The notes under the pieces were generated by a model. The model saw only the letters and a program-made list of their open reading frames with translations. It had not been told where the DNA came from and did no database searches. Below, piece by piece: positions 49,664 to 57,003 of a stretch of DNA of 64,000 bases; position 1 is the stretch's first letter; every line of letters begins with the position of its first letter. The translations under genes were made by a program, and so were the position numbers. Source of the stretch: Micromonospora echinospora (GTDB taxonomy: Bacteria; Actinomycetota; Actinomycetes; Mycobacteriales; Micromonosporaceae); NCBI RefSeq assembly GCF_900091495.1, contig NZ_LT607413.1, positions 1,922,001 through 1,986,000 of the forward strand. Direction: 5' to 3'.

Positions 49664-50178
49664 GCCCACTCCTCCCTGGGGCGTCCGGCCGGGTTGGTGG
49701 CGAGGGCGCGCAGCGCGTCGAGGCCGCGCGCGGCCTGGCTTTTCACCGTGCCGTTGCTGATGCCGAGGATCCCGGCGGTCTCCTCGACGGACATGTCGCA
49801 GTAGAAGCGCAGGACGACCACCGCCCTACGCCGGGCGGGGAGCTGGCCGAGCAGGTCGAGCAGCATCTCCCGGTCGGCGAGGGTGGGTTCGGCCGGGTGC
49901 AGGTCCACCTCGTCGGGGAGTTCGTCGACGCTGCGTTCGCGTCGCCACGGCCGTCGGCGCTCGTCCAGCCAGGCGTTGGTCAGCATGCCGCGCACGTACG
50001 CGTCGACGTTCTCCACCGCGCGGACCCGACGCCAGTGCCGGTAGAGCTTGCCAATGGTGATCGAGACCAGGTCGTCGGCGGTGTGCCAGTCCCGGCAGAG
50101 CAGGTACGCCGTCCGGCGCAGCGGCTCCAGCCGGGCGGCCACGAACTGCCGGTACTCCTCCTCGTCCGCGCGCCTCAC
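49660..50178 (-). CDS. SigE-family ECF RNA polymerase sigma factor
   Basis: 172 residues from GTG 50178. Region 2 is in VAARLEPLRRTAYLLCRDWHTADDLVSITIGKLYRHW and region 4 in LGQLPARRRAVVVLRFYCDMSVEETAGILGISNGTV. The motif with DWH is typical of the actinobacterial SigE-like group. No other in-frame start matches better. It is upstream of and coupled to the membrane protein gene, which is probably its regulator or sensor. Confidence 0.9.
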   Translation of the reverse strand: MRRADEEEYRQFVAARLEPLRRTAYLLCRDWHTADDLVSITIGKLYRHWRRVRAVENVDAYVRGMLTNAWLDERRRPWRRERSVDELPDEVDLHPAEPTLADREMLLDLLGQLPARRRAVVVLRFYCDMSVEETAGILGISNGTVKSQAARGLDALRALATNPAGRPREEWA

Positions 50179-50242
50179 CGCGCGGAACCCGTGTTTACCG
50201 TCATGTCCAGGGGACGGAGGGCACGGCCCCCGGGGTTGCCTC

Positions 50243-50290
50243 GATCGTGGTGGCGAACGGCCCGCTGGGAGGCCGTTCGCCACCACGATC
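50243..50290. terminator. 20-bp perfect hairpin
   Basis: The arms GATCGTGGTGGCGAACGGCC (50243-50262) and their exact complement (50271-50290) enclose the loop CGCTGGGA. It separates the toxin/immunity unit from the sigma operon on the same strand. There is no T-run. Confidence 0.7.
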
Positions 50291-50307
50291 CACGGTGCGA
50301 TCTGGTT

Positions 50308-50556
50308 TCACGGGGCGGGGCGGCCGGTCAGGGCATGGTGGAGGGCCCGGCAGGCGGCGTCCTCGGTGTCGTGGGTCTCCCGGACGTCGTGGACGCCGCG
50401 CTCGTAGAGGCCGATCTCCCACCGGCCATCGGGTGCCCGGCGCAGGAACCAGAAGTCCGGCGGGAGCGGCACGTGCTCGTGGACGTCCTCCAGTTCGAAG
50501 GCCTCCGGGGAGAGCCCGGTGTGCAGCAGGACGTTACGCAACTCGTGCCGGTCCAC
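50308..50556 (-). CDS. Small protein downstream of TNT toxin, candidate immunity factor
   Basis: 82 residues from GTG 50556, which has AGGAGG at 7 nt; an alternative GTG at 50604 would overlap the toxin gene. The sequence runs VDRHELRNVLLHTGLSPEAF, then HVPLPPDFWFLRRAPDGRWE, then IGLYERGVHDVRETHDTEDAAC. It is acidic, compact and without a signal peptide. It follows the secreted TNT-domain gene after 31 nt and is closed by a strong terminator, so the pair forms one unit. The immunity role is inferred from position only; it is much smaller than the Mycobacterium TNT antitoxin IFT. Confidence 0.65.
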   Translation of the reverse strand: MDRHELRNVLLHTGLSPEAFELEDVHEHVPLPPDFWFLRRAPDGRWEIGLYERGVHDVRETHDTEDAACRALHHALTGRPAP

Positions 50557-50587
50557 CCGCCGCCTCCTGTCCTCGATCCACCACCGC

Positions 50588-51451
50588 TCAGCAGATGGTG
50601 GCACCGGCCGTGGCCCCGCACTGCCCGTGCGGCCTGGTGGTGAGGTCCTCCTCCACCAGGTAACCGTTCTCGATCAGCCAGGTGATGCTGAGCTGCCCGC
50701 CGGCCTCGGGCAGGTACCGCTGCTCCAGCTTGAACTGGGTGCCCATGCCGGGCTGGGCGAACCAGGGCGCGACCGGCCCGGAGTCGACGGTGAACGGCTT
50801 GAGCACACAGTAGACGTGGTAGTTGGCCAGGGGCGCGGTCGCCGGGGTGCTCAGGTTGGCGGGTGGCAGCGACCGGGAGCCGAACGGCGTGCCGAGCGGT
50901 GCGAGGTAGGCGCCGCCGGGAAAGCCGAACCGGTCGAGCCGGTAGCCGGGGAGCAGGGTCTGCGCCGTCTTGACCGGGCTGCCGTCCGACCCGACGACGA
51001 ATCCGCCCGCCGGCGGGTACACGTACGCCTTCTGCGCCGCGTTCGTGTACTGGTCGAGGAACTCCTGCTGGGTGAGCGCGCCGAAACGCCTGTAGTCGCC
51101 GAGCAGCGGCCCGACCGGGTCGGCGGTCAGCGCCTGGGCCGGGCCGAGGAGCTGGTTGTTATCGTACGCGGTGGTCGGCGGCGCGTTCGGGGGCGTACCC
51201 GGGCGGCATGGCGAGGTGGCTGCCCGGCTGTCCGGCTGCTGGCCGCCGCGTGAGCCGGGCTGCTGACCGCCGGCCTGAGCACCCGGGGGCGAGGGCGTCG
51301 GACTCTGCCCGACGCTGGGCGTGGGTGTCGGCGTGACGGGTGCGGTGAGCGGTTGCCCGGTGACCGCGCCCACCGGCTGGGCGGGCAGGGGGAGCAGGAC
51401 GAAGGCGACACCGGCCAGTAGCGCCAGTAGTCGACGACGGTCGACCGCCAT
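50588..51451 (-). CDS. Secreted TNT-domain protein (NAD glycohydrolase toxin type)
   Basis: 287 residues. A signal peptide (RRRLLALLAGVAFVLLPLP, cleavage near VGA) is followed by a Pro/Gly/Gln-rich linker to about residue 90. Residues 110-270 match the tuberculosis necrotizing toxin domain: LLGDYRRFGALTQQEFLDQY, AYVYPPAGGFV, GYRLDRFGFPGGAYLAP, RSLPP, NYHVYCVLKPF and GMGTQF. Candidate active-site residues by motif are R174, R193, H212 and Q239. In Mycobacterium the domain destroys NAD+. ATG 51451 has a strong AGGAGG that lies inside a large hairpin. It has its own A/T-rich promoter region. Confidence 0.85.
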   Translation of the reverse strand: MAVDRRRLLALLAGVAFVLLPLPAQPVGAVTGQPLTAPVTPTPTPSVGQSPTPSPPGAQAGGQQPGSRGGQQPDSRAATSPCRPGTPPNAPPTTAYDNNQLLGPAQALTADPVGPLLGDYRRFGALTQQEFLDQYTNAAQKAYVYPPAGGFVVGSDGSPVKTAQTLLPGYRLDRFGFPGGAYLAPLGTPFGSRSLPPANLSTPATAPLANYHVYCVLKPFTVDSGPVAPWFAQPGMGTQFKLEQRYLPEAGGQLSITWLIENGYLVEEDLTTRPHGQCGATAGATIC

Positions 51452-51453
51452 GG

Positions 51454-51501
51454 AAACCTCCTGAAGACGATGGGTCAGAGACCCTCATCTTCAGGAGGTT
51501 T
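51454..51501 (-). promoter_or_regulatory. Leader hairpin masking the TNT gene ribosome-binding site
   Basis: In the mRNA, AAACCTCCTGAAGA pairs perfectly (14 bp) with TCTTCAGGAGGTTT, and the inner GGGTC pairs with GACCC around TCT. The second arm contains the AGGAGG Shine-Dalgarno, 5 nt before the ATG. Formation of this hairpin would block translation initiation. Confidence 0.65.
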
Positions 51502-51524
51502 GCACGTGAATATGAGTAGTTATA

Positions 51525-51542
51525 CCTTTCACACCTGAAAGG
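51525..51542. promoter_or_regulatory. Inverted repeat in the TNT promoter region
   Basis: CCTTTCA-CACC-TGAAAGG, 7-bp perfect arms, beside TATAAC and CATATT -10-like words on the - strand. Possible operator. Confidence 0.4.
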
Positions 51543-51588
51543 AGGAACATGCGCGCATCTCGCTTTTTGTCCGAATCTCCTCGCGGGG

Positions 51589-52881
51589 TCAGCGCTCCAG
51601 GATCGCCGTGACGCCCTGACCGCCGGCCGCGCAGATCGAGATCAGCCCCCGGCCACCGCCCTGCTCGGCGAGCAGCTTCGCCAGGGTGGCGACGATCCGG
51701 CCGCCGGTCGCGGCGAACGGGTGCCCGGCCGCCAGCGACGAGCCGTTGACGTTGAGCTTCTCCCGGTCGATCGCGCCGAGCGGCGCGTCCAGACCGAGGC
51801 GCTCCTTGCAGAACTCCGGCGACTCCCAGGCGGCGAGCGTGGCCAGCACCTGCGAGGCGAACGCCTCGTGGATCTCGTAGTAGTCGAAGTCCTGCAACGT
51901 GAGCCCGGCGCGGGCGAGCATCCGGGGCACCGCGTACGCCGGGGCCATCAGCAACCCCTCGTCACCGTGCACGAAGTCCACCGCCGCCGTCTCGGACCAG
52001 GTGAACCAGGCGAGCACCGGCAGGCTCCGCTCGCGCGCCCACTCCTCGCTGGCCAGCAGCACGGTGGACGCGCCGTCGGTGAGCGGGGAGGAGTTCCCGG
52101 CGGTCATGGTGGCCAGCCCGGCGTCCGGACCCCTGGTGCCGAAGACCGGCTTCAGGCCACCGAGCTTCTCCAGGCTGGTGTCCGGGCGGAGGTTCTGGTC
52201 GCGGGTCAGCCCCAGGTACGGCGTGACCAGGTCGTCGAAGAACCCCCGGTCGTACGCGGCGGCGAGCCGCTGGTGCGAGCGGAGCGCCAACTCGTCCTGG
52301 GCCTGCCGGTCCACGCTCCAGCGCAGCGCCGTGCGGGCGGCGTGCTCCCCCATCGACAGCCCGGTGCGCGGTTCCGCGTTACGCGGGATCTCCGGCTTGA
52401 AGGGCTGGTGCGGGCGGAGCTTCGCGGCGATCCTCAGTCGCTGGCCGAGGGTGCGGGCGGAGTTGAGTTGCAGCAGGGTGCGCCGCATGTCCTCGTTGAC
52501 GGCGAGCGGGGCGTCCGAGGTGGTGTCCACACCTCCGGCCACACCGGCGTCGATCTGTCCGAGGGCGATCTTGTTGGCGACCAGGATGGCGGCTTCCAGC
52601 CCGGTGCCGCAGGCCTGCTGGATGTCGTACGCGGGGGTGTGCGGGTCGAGCTTCGAGCCGAGCACCACCTCGCGGGTCAGGTTGAAGTCCCGGGAGTGCT
52701 TGAGCACCGCCCCGGCGACCACCTCGCCGAGCCGCTGCCCGGCCAGGCCGAACCGGGCGACCAGCCCGTCCAGCGCCGCGCCGAGCATGTCGGCGTTGGA
52801 CGCGTTCGCGTACCGCGAGTTGGACCGGGCGAAGGGGATCCGGTTCCCGCCGATCACCGCGACCCGTCGGATGCTCTGCAC
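51589..52881 (-). CDS. fadA2: Acetyl-CoA acetyltransferase (thiolase, FadA2-like)
   Basis: 430 residues from GTG 52881, with AGGAGG at 8 nt. The nucleophile is C91 (QQACGTGLEA), the catalytic His is in LAAGHPFAATGGR, the second Cys is in ISICAAGGQG, and the loop YYEIHEAFASQVL is conserved. It cleaves 3-ketoacyl-CoA in beta-oxidation. Divergence from the fabG4-htdX pair repeats the order Rv0243-Rv0242c-Rv0241c of M. tuberculosis, which supports the symbol. Confidence 0.92.
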   Translation of the reverse strand: MQSIRRVAVIGGNRIPFARSNSRYANASNADMLGAALDGLVARFGLAGQRLGEVVAGAVLKHSRDFNLTREVVLGSKLDPHTPAYDIQQACGTGLEAAILVANKIALGQIDAGVAGGVDTTSDAPLAVNEDMRRTLLQLNSARTLGQRLRIAAKLRPHQPFKPEIPRNAEPRTGLSMGEHAARTALRWSVDRQAQDELALRSHQRLAAAYDRGFFDDLVTPYLGLTRDQNLRPDTSLEKLGGLKPVFGTRGPDAGLATMTAGNSSPLTDGASTVLLASEEWARERSLPVLAWFTWSETAAVDFVHGDEGLLMAPAYAVPRMLARAGLTLQDFDYYEIHEAFASQVLATLAAWESPEFCKERLGLDAPLGAIDREKLNVNGSSLAAGHPFAATGGRIVATLAKLLAEQGGGRGLISICAAGGQGVTAILER

Positions 52882-52924
52882 GATCCCGCCTCCTCGAAAC
52901 ACTTGCCCCAACCCTACTCGCCAG

Positions 52925-52930
52925 TAGGCT
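52925..52930 (+). promoter_or_regulatory. -10 box TAGGCT for leaderless start at 52937
   Basis: TAGGCT, 6 nt, ATG 52937; no Shine-Dalgarno. Confidence 0.45.
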
Positions 52931-52936
52931 ACGCCT

Positions 52937-54316
52937 ATGACCGACAGGTACGCGAGCTTCGTCCGATCGGGGGCCGGTCGCGCGCTGGTCAAGCGCCTCG
53001 GGCTGCCCGACCCGCCCCGCCTGCGCCGGCACCGTCCCGGCGACCCGCTGCTGCCCGGCCCCGCCCTGCTGGGCGCCGCGACCGGGGGCCGACTCGCCGA
53101 GCCGGTCGGCCGGATCCTCCGCGCCGCCGGGGTCGAGCCGGCCACCGTCGATTCGGCCGTCGGGGGCGACGTGGCCGCCGCCGACGCGGACACCCGCTTC
53201 GGCGCCCTGGTGTACGACGCCACCGGCATCACCGACTCCACCGGCCTGCGGCAGCTCTACGACTTCTTCCACCCGTACGCCCGGTCGCTGCACGCCAGCG
53301 GTCGGGTGGTGGTGCTCGGCACCCCGCCCGAGCAGTGCGCCACCCCACGTGAGGCGACCGCCCAGCGGGCCCTGGAAGGGCTGACCCGCAGCATCGGCAA
53401 GGAGTTCGGCCGGGGCGTCACCGCCCAGCTCGTGTACGTCACCGCCGACGGGGACGCCGGCACGGAGACCAGCCTGGAGGCGACCCTCCGGTTCCTGCTC
53501 TCCGGCCGCTCGGCGTACGTCTCCGGGCAGGTGATCCGGGTCGGCACCGGCCCGGCCACCGCACCGGCCGACTGGGACCGCCCGCTGGACGGGCAGGTCG
53601 TCCTGGTCACCGGGGCGGCGCGGGGCATCGGCGCGGCCCTGGCCCGGGTGCTCGCCCGCGACGGCGCGCAGGTGGTGGTGCTGGACATCCCCGAGGCCGG
53701 GGACGAGCTGGCCGCCGTGGCCAACGAGATCGGCGGCAGCGCCGTGCAGCTCGACCTGACCGCGCCGAACGCCGCCACCCGCCTCGCCGACCACCTCACC
53801 GCCCGGCACGGCCGGGTGGACGTGGTCGTGCACAACGCCGGCATCACCCGGGACAAGACCCTCGCCCGGATGAACGCCGACCGGTGGGACCAGGTGATCG
53901 ACGTCAACCTCTCCAGCCAGGAGCGGATCAACGACGTGCTGCTGGAACGGGAGCTGATCCCGCGCGGCGGCCGGATCGTCTCCGTGTCGTCGATCGCCGG
54001 GATCGCCGGCAACCGGGGCCAGACCAACTACGCCACCAGCAAGGCCGGCGTGATCGGGCTGGTCGACTCGCTCGCCCCGGCGCTGGCCGAGCGGGGCATC
54101 AGCGTCAACGCGGTGGCCCCCGGGTTCATCGAGACCCGGTTGACCGCCCGGATCCCGCTGGCGCTGCGTGAGGCGGGCCGCCGGATGAACAGCATGTCCC
54201 AGGGCGGCCTGCCGGCGGACGTCGCGGAGACCATCGGCTGGCTGGCCTGGCCCGCCTCCGGCGCGGTCAGCGGCAACGTGGTCCGGGTCTGCGGCCAGAG
54301 CCTGTTGGGGGCGTGA
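52937..54316 (+). CDS. fabG4: High-molecular-weight 3-oxoacyl-ACP/CoA reductase (FabG4-like)
   Basis: 459 residues. Residues 1-205 are a degenerate flavodoxin-like domain without a cofactor motif. Residues 210-459 are a short-chain reductase: the NAD site VVLVTGAARGIGAALA, NAG in VVHNAGITRDKTL, the catalytic Ser in SVSSIAGIAG, and Tyr/Lys in TNYATSKAGV. The two-domain layout and length match M. tuberculosis FabG4, an NADH-dependent ketoacyl-CoA reductase. It overlaps the next gene by 4 nt (GTGA). Confidence 0.92.
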   Translation: MTDRYASFVRSGAGRALVKRLGLPDPPRLRRHRPGDPLLPGPALLGAATGGRLAEPVGRILRAAGVEPATVDSAVGGDVAAADADTRFGALVYDATGITDSTGLRQLYDFFHPYARSLHASGRVVVLGTPPEQCATPREATAQRALEGLTRSIGKEFGRGVTAQLVYVTADGDAGTETSLEATLRFLLSGRSAYVSGQVIRVGTGPATAPADWDRPLDGQVVLVTGAARGIGAALARVLARDGAQVVVLDIPEAGDELAAVANEIGGSAVQLDLTAPNAATRLADHLTARHGRVDVVVHNAGITRDKTLARMNADRWDQVIDVNLSSQERINDVLLERELIPRGGRIVSVSSIAGIAGNRGQTNYATSKAGVIGLVDSLAPALAERGISVNAVAPGFIETRLTARIPLALREAGRRMNSMSQGGLPADVAETIGWLAWPASGAVSGNVVRVCGQSLLGA

Positions 54317-55170
54317 TGGACCGGCGGGAGATCGAGCTGCCCCGACTGCCGGCCTCCGGGCCGCTCTACCGGCGGGCGGTGCTCGGCTCGCTGCCCGGGG
54401 TGGGCGGCGGCCGGCGCTCCGGTGAGCTGCCGGACACCGCCCTGACCGTCCGGGGCGTCACCGTGGACCGGGCGCACCTGGCGGACTACGACCGGGTCTG
54501 CGGCTTCCGGCTGACCGACGCGCTGCCCGGGACGTACCCGCACGTCCTGGGGTTCCCGTTGGCGTTGCGGCTGATCAGCGCCCCGGACTTCCCGATCCCG
54601 CTGGCCGGCGTGGTGCACGTGGGCAACCGGATCACCGTGCGCCGGCCGGTCGACGCGGGCGAGGCCCTGGACTTCACCACGTACGCGGAGAACCTGCGTC
54701 CACATGCACGCGGCCGGCAGCTCGACGTGGTGCTGGTCGCCTCGGTCGACGGCGAGGAGGTCTGGCGGGGCGTGTCGACGTACCTCGGACGGGAGCGGTC
54801 GGCGACCGGCGGCCAGCGGAAGCAGGGCGAGTGGTCGCCCGCGCCGATCGGGCCGACACGGTGGCGGGTGGACCCGCGGGTGGGTCGGGACTACGCCCGG
54901 GTCTCCGGTGACCACAACCCCATCCACACCTCGCGGCTGGGCGCGCGGCTGCTCGGCTACCCGCGTCCGATCGCGCACGGCATGTGGAGCAAGGCCCGGT
55001 GCCTGGCCGCGCTGGCACCCCGCCTGCCGACGGCGTACACGGTGGAGGTGGCGTTCAAGTTGCCGGTTGCGCTGCCCTCGACGGTCGTCTTCAGCGCCAC
55101 ACCCGACGGGGGCTTCGCCCTGAACGACGCCCGCACCGGCCGCCCCCACCTGGTGGGCCAGCTCACCTGA
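54313..55170 (+). CDS. htdX: MaoC-family 3-hydroxyacyl dehydratase (HtdX-like)
   Basis: 285 residues with two hot-dog halves. The C-terminal half carries the hydratase motif YARVSGDHNPIHTS (Asp and His catalytic). The N-terminal half has YPHVLGFPLALRLISAPDFP, the degenerate partner. It is translationally coupled to fabG4 and would dehydrate the product of that reductase, giving a reductase/dehydratase pair for fatty acid elongation or oxidation. Confidence 0.9.
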   Translation: MMDRREIELPRLPASGPLYRRAVLGSLPGVGGGRRSGELPDTALTVRGVTVDRAHLADYDRVCGFRLTDALPGTYPHVLGFPLALRLISAPDFPIPLAGVVHVGNRITVRRPVDAGEALDFTTYAENLRPHARGRQLDVVLVASVDGEEVWRGVSTYLGRERSATGGQRKQGEWSPAPIGPTRWRVDPRVGRDYARVSGDHNPIHTSRLGARLLGYPRPIAHGMWSKARCLAALAPRLPTAYTVEVAFKLPVALPSTVVFSATPDGGFALNDARTGRPHLVGQLT

Positions 55171-55215
55171 GGTCCCGCCTGGTCGGGGGTGGACGGAAGT
55201 CGCCGCCTGCGCTAA

Positions 55216-55249
55216 GTTGTTCTCAGATCGAGTTGTTCTCAAAGTGAGA
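55216..55249. promoter_or_regulatory. Direct repeats upstream of the Nudix regulator gene
   Basis: GTTGTTCTCA occurs at 55216-55225 and 55232-55241 (period 16 bp), and the second copy is followed by TGAGA (55245-55249), giving TCTCA-AAG-TGAGA. Candidate operator for the Nudix/winged-helix protein that follows. Confidence 0.45.
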
Positions 55250-55260
55250 GAGATGGGCGC

Positions 55261-56013
55261 GTGGACGAGCAGGAGTTCCTGGCGAGGTACGACCCCTCGG
55301 CGTATCCGGCGGTCGCGGTCACCGTGGACGTGGTCGCGTTGACCATCCGCGAGGGCGCGCTGCACCTGCTGCTGGTCCAGCGCGGTCAACCGCCGTACGC
55401 GGGGCACTGGGCGCTGCCCGGCGGTTTCGTCCAACCCGACGAGGACCTGGCCACCGGCGCGCGCCGGGAACTGGCCGAGGAGACCGGCCTCGGCGACGAG
55501 CGGATGCGCCGCGTCCACCTCGAACAACTCGGCAGCTACGGCGACCCGGGCCGCGACCCCCGGATGCGGATCGTCTCCGTCGCCCACCTGGCGTTCGCCC
55601 CCGACCTGCCCGACCCGGTCGCCGCCAGCGACGCCGCCGAGGCGGCCTGGCTGCCGGTGGACGCGCTCGGCAACCGGCAGCTCGCCTTCGACCACGCCCG
55701 GATCATCGACGAGGGGTTGGAGCGGGCCCGCGCCAAACTGGAGTACACCCCACTGGCCACCCGCTTCCTCGACGCCGAGTTCACCATCAGCGAGCTGCGC
55801 GGCGTCTACGAGACGGTCTGGGGGCACCCGCTGCACGCCGGCAACTTCCACCGCAAGGTGCTCTCCGTGCCGGGCTTCGTGGAGAGCACCGGCGCGACCA
55901 CCGAGCGCGGCGGGGTCCGGGGCGGCCCCCGCGCGAAGCTCTACCGGGCCGGCGACGCCCGGCTGCTCCACCCGGCGCTGCTGCGCCCCGCCCGGGAGGA
56001 GGAGATCCGGTGA
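55261..56013 (+). CDS. Nudix-domain regulator/hydrolase (NrtR-like)
   Basis: 250 residues from GTG 55261. Residues 15-150 are a Nudix domain with a full Nudix box (GFVQPDEDLATGARRELAEE followed by TGL), so it may still hydrolyse a substrate. Residues 165-250 are a winged helix (FTISELRGVYETVWGHPLH and GNFHRKVLSVPGF) as in NrtR, which senses ADP-ribose and controls NAD genes. No NAD biosynthesis gene is adjacent; instead it heads a coupled operon with a J-domain pseudokinase, a VWA protein and a PurA-like protein. It overlaps the next gene by 4 nt (GTGA). Confidence 0.88.
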   Translation: MDEQEFLARYDPSAYPAVAVTVDVVALTIREGALHLLLVQRGQPPYAGHWALPGGFVQPDEDLATGARRELAEETGLGDERMRRVHLEQLGSYGDPGRDPRMRIVSVAHLAFAPDLPDPVAASDAAEAAWLPVDALGNRQLAFDHARIIDEGLERARAKLEYTPLATRFLDAEFTISELRGVYETVWGHPLHAGNFHRKVLSVPGFVESTGATTERGGVRGGPRAKLYRAGDARLLHPALLRPAREEEIR

Positions 56014-56993
56014 GGACGGAGGAGGCGATCAGCCTGGTCGCGGCGGCCCGCACCGACGACGACCTGTTCGGCGTCGACGCGCCGGCCCAGCGGTACCGGC
56101 AACTGGTCGCGGCCCTGCACCCCGACCGGCTCGGCCGGGCCGACGACCGGGTTCGCGCCGCCGCCACCGAGGCGTTCGTCGAGGTCACCACCCGCTGGCG
56201 GGCGACGACCCACGGCCCGGGAATCCTGCTCGGCGACTACCGGCTCGGCCGGCTGGCGTACGCCGGCGACCTGGCCGACCTCTACGACGTCGGGGCGGAC
56301 CGGCTGCTCAAGCTGCCCCGTCAGCCCGGCGACAACGACCTCATGGCCCGCGAGGCACACGCGCTGCGCACCATCGAGGAGCGGGGCGACCCGCGCCATC
56401 TGCCGTACGTGCCCCGGCTGGTCGACTCGTTCCGGCACCGGGACGCGGCCACCGGTGCCGAGCGGCGGGTCAACGTGCTGGCCGCCGTACCGAACCTGCA
56501 CAGCCTGGACGAGGTGCGCCGGGCGTACCCGGACGGGCTGGACGGCCGGGACGCGGCCTGGATGTGGCGGCGGCTGCTGGTCGCTCTCGGCCTGGCCCAC
56601 CGGGCCGGCGTGGTCCACGGCGCGGTGCTTCCCCGGCACGTGCTGATCGAGCCGGACGCGCACGGCGTGGTGCTGGTCGACTGGTGCTTCGCGGTGGTTG
56701 GCGACGGCACGCTTCCGGCGATGGTGCCCGGTCACGAGGACTGGTATCCGGCCGAGGTCACCGCGAAGCGGCCCTGCGGGCCGGGCACCGACCTGGCGAT
56801 GGCCGCCCGCTGCATGACCTGGCTGATGGGCGACCGTGCCCCGCGCGAGCTGCGCGCCTTCGCCGACGGCTGCCACCTGCCGGCGCTGAACGCCCGACCC
56901 GACGACGCCTGGCGACTGCTCGGCGAACTCGACGAGGTGCTGGAGCGGCTCTACGGGCCGCGCACCTTCCGGCCCTTCACCCTCAACCCCTAG
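56010..56993 (+). CDS. J-domain plus pseudokinase-like protein
   Basis: 327 residues from GTG 56010. Residues 1-65 resemble a J-domain with the HPD motif at 37-39 (LVAALHPDRLG). Residues 75-330 follow the protein-kinase fold: a beta-3 Lys at K101 (RLLKLPR), a helix-C Glu at E115 and a catalytic loop reading VVHGAVLPRHVLI, so the HRD aspartate is replaced (H203-G-A). The DFG position is D224-W-C. Lack of the catalytic Asp argues for a pseudokinase or scaffold. The J-domain would recruit DnaK. The VWA gene follows after 10 nt. Confidence 0.75.
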   Translation: MRTEEAISLVAAARTDDDLFGVDAPAQRYRQLVAALHPDRLGRADDRVRAAATEAFVEVTTRWRATTHGPGILLGDYRLGRLAYAGDLADLYDVGADRLLKLPRQPGDNDLMAREAHALRTIEERGDPRHLPYVPRLVDSFRHRDAATGAERRVNVLAAVPNLHSLDEVRRAYPDGLDGRDAAWMWRRLLVALGLAHRAGVVHGAVLPRHVLIEPDAHGVVLVDWCFAVVGDGTLPAMVPGHEDWYPAEVTAKRPCGPGTDLAMAARCMTWLMGDRAPRELRAFADGCHLPALNARPDDAWRLLGELDEVLERLYGPRTFRPFTLNP

Positions 56994-57003
56994 GGAGGCT
57001 GCC

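Noticed and set aside
51159..51488. 109-residue frame starting inside the toxin leader hairpin (possible leader peptide)
   Set aside because: It runs far into the toxin gene out of frame, with shadow composition and no ribosome-binding site of its own.
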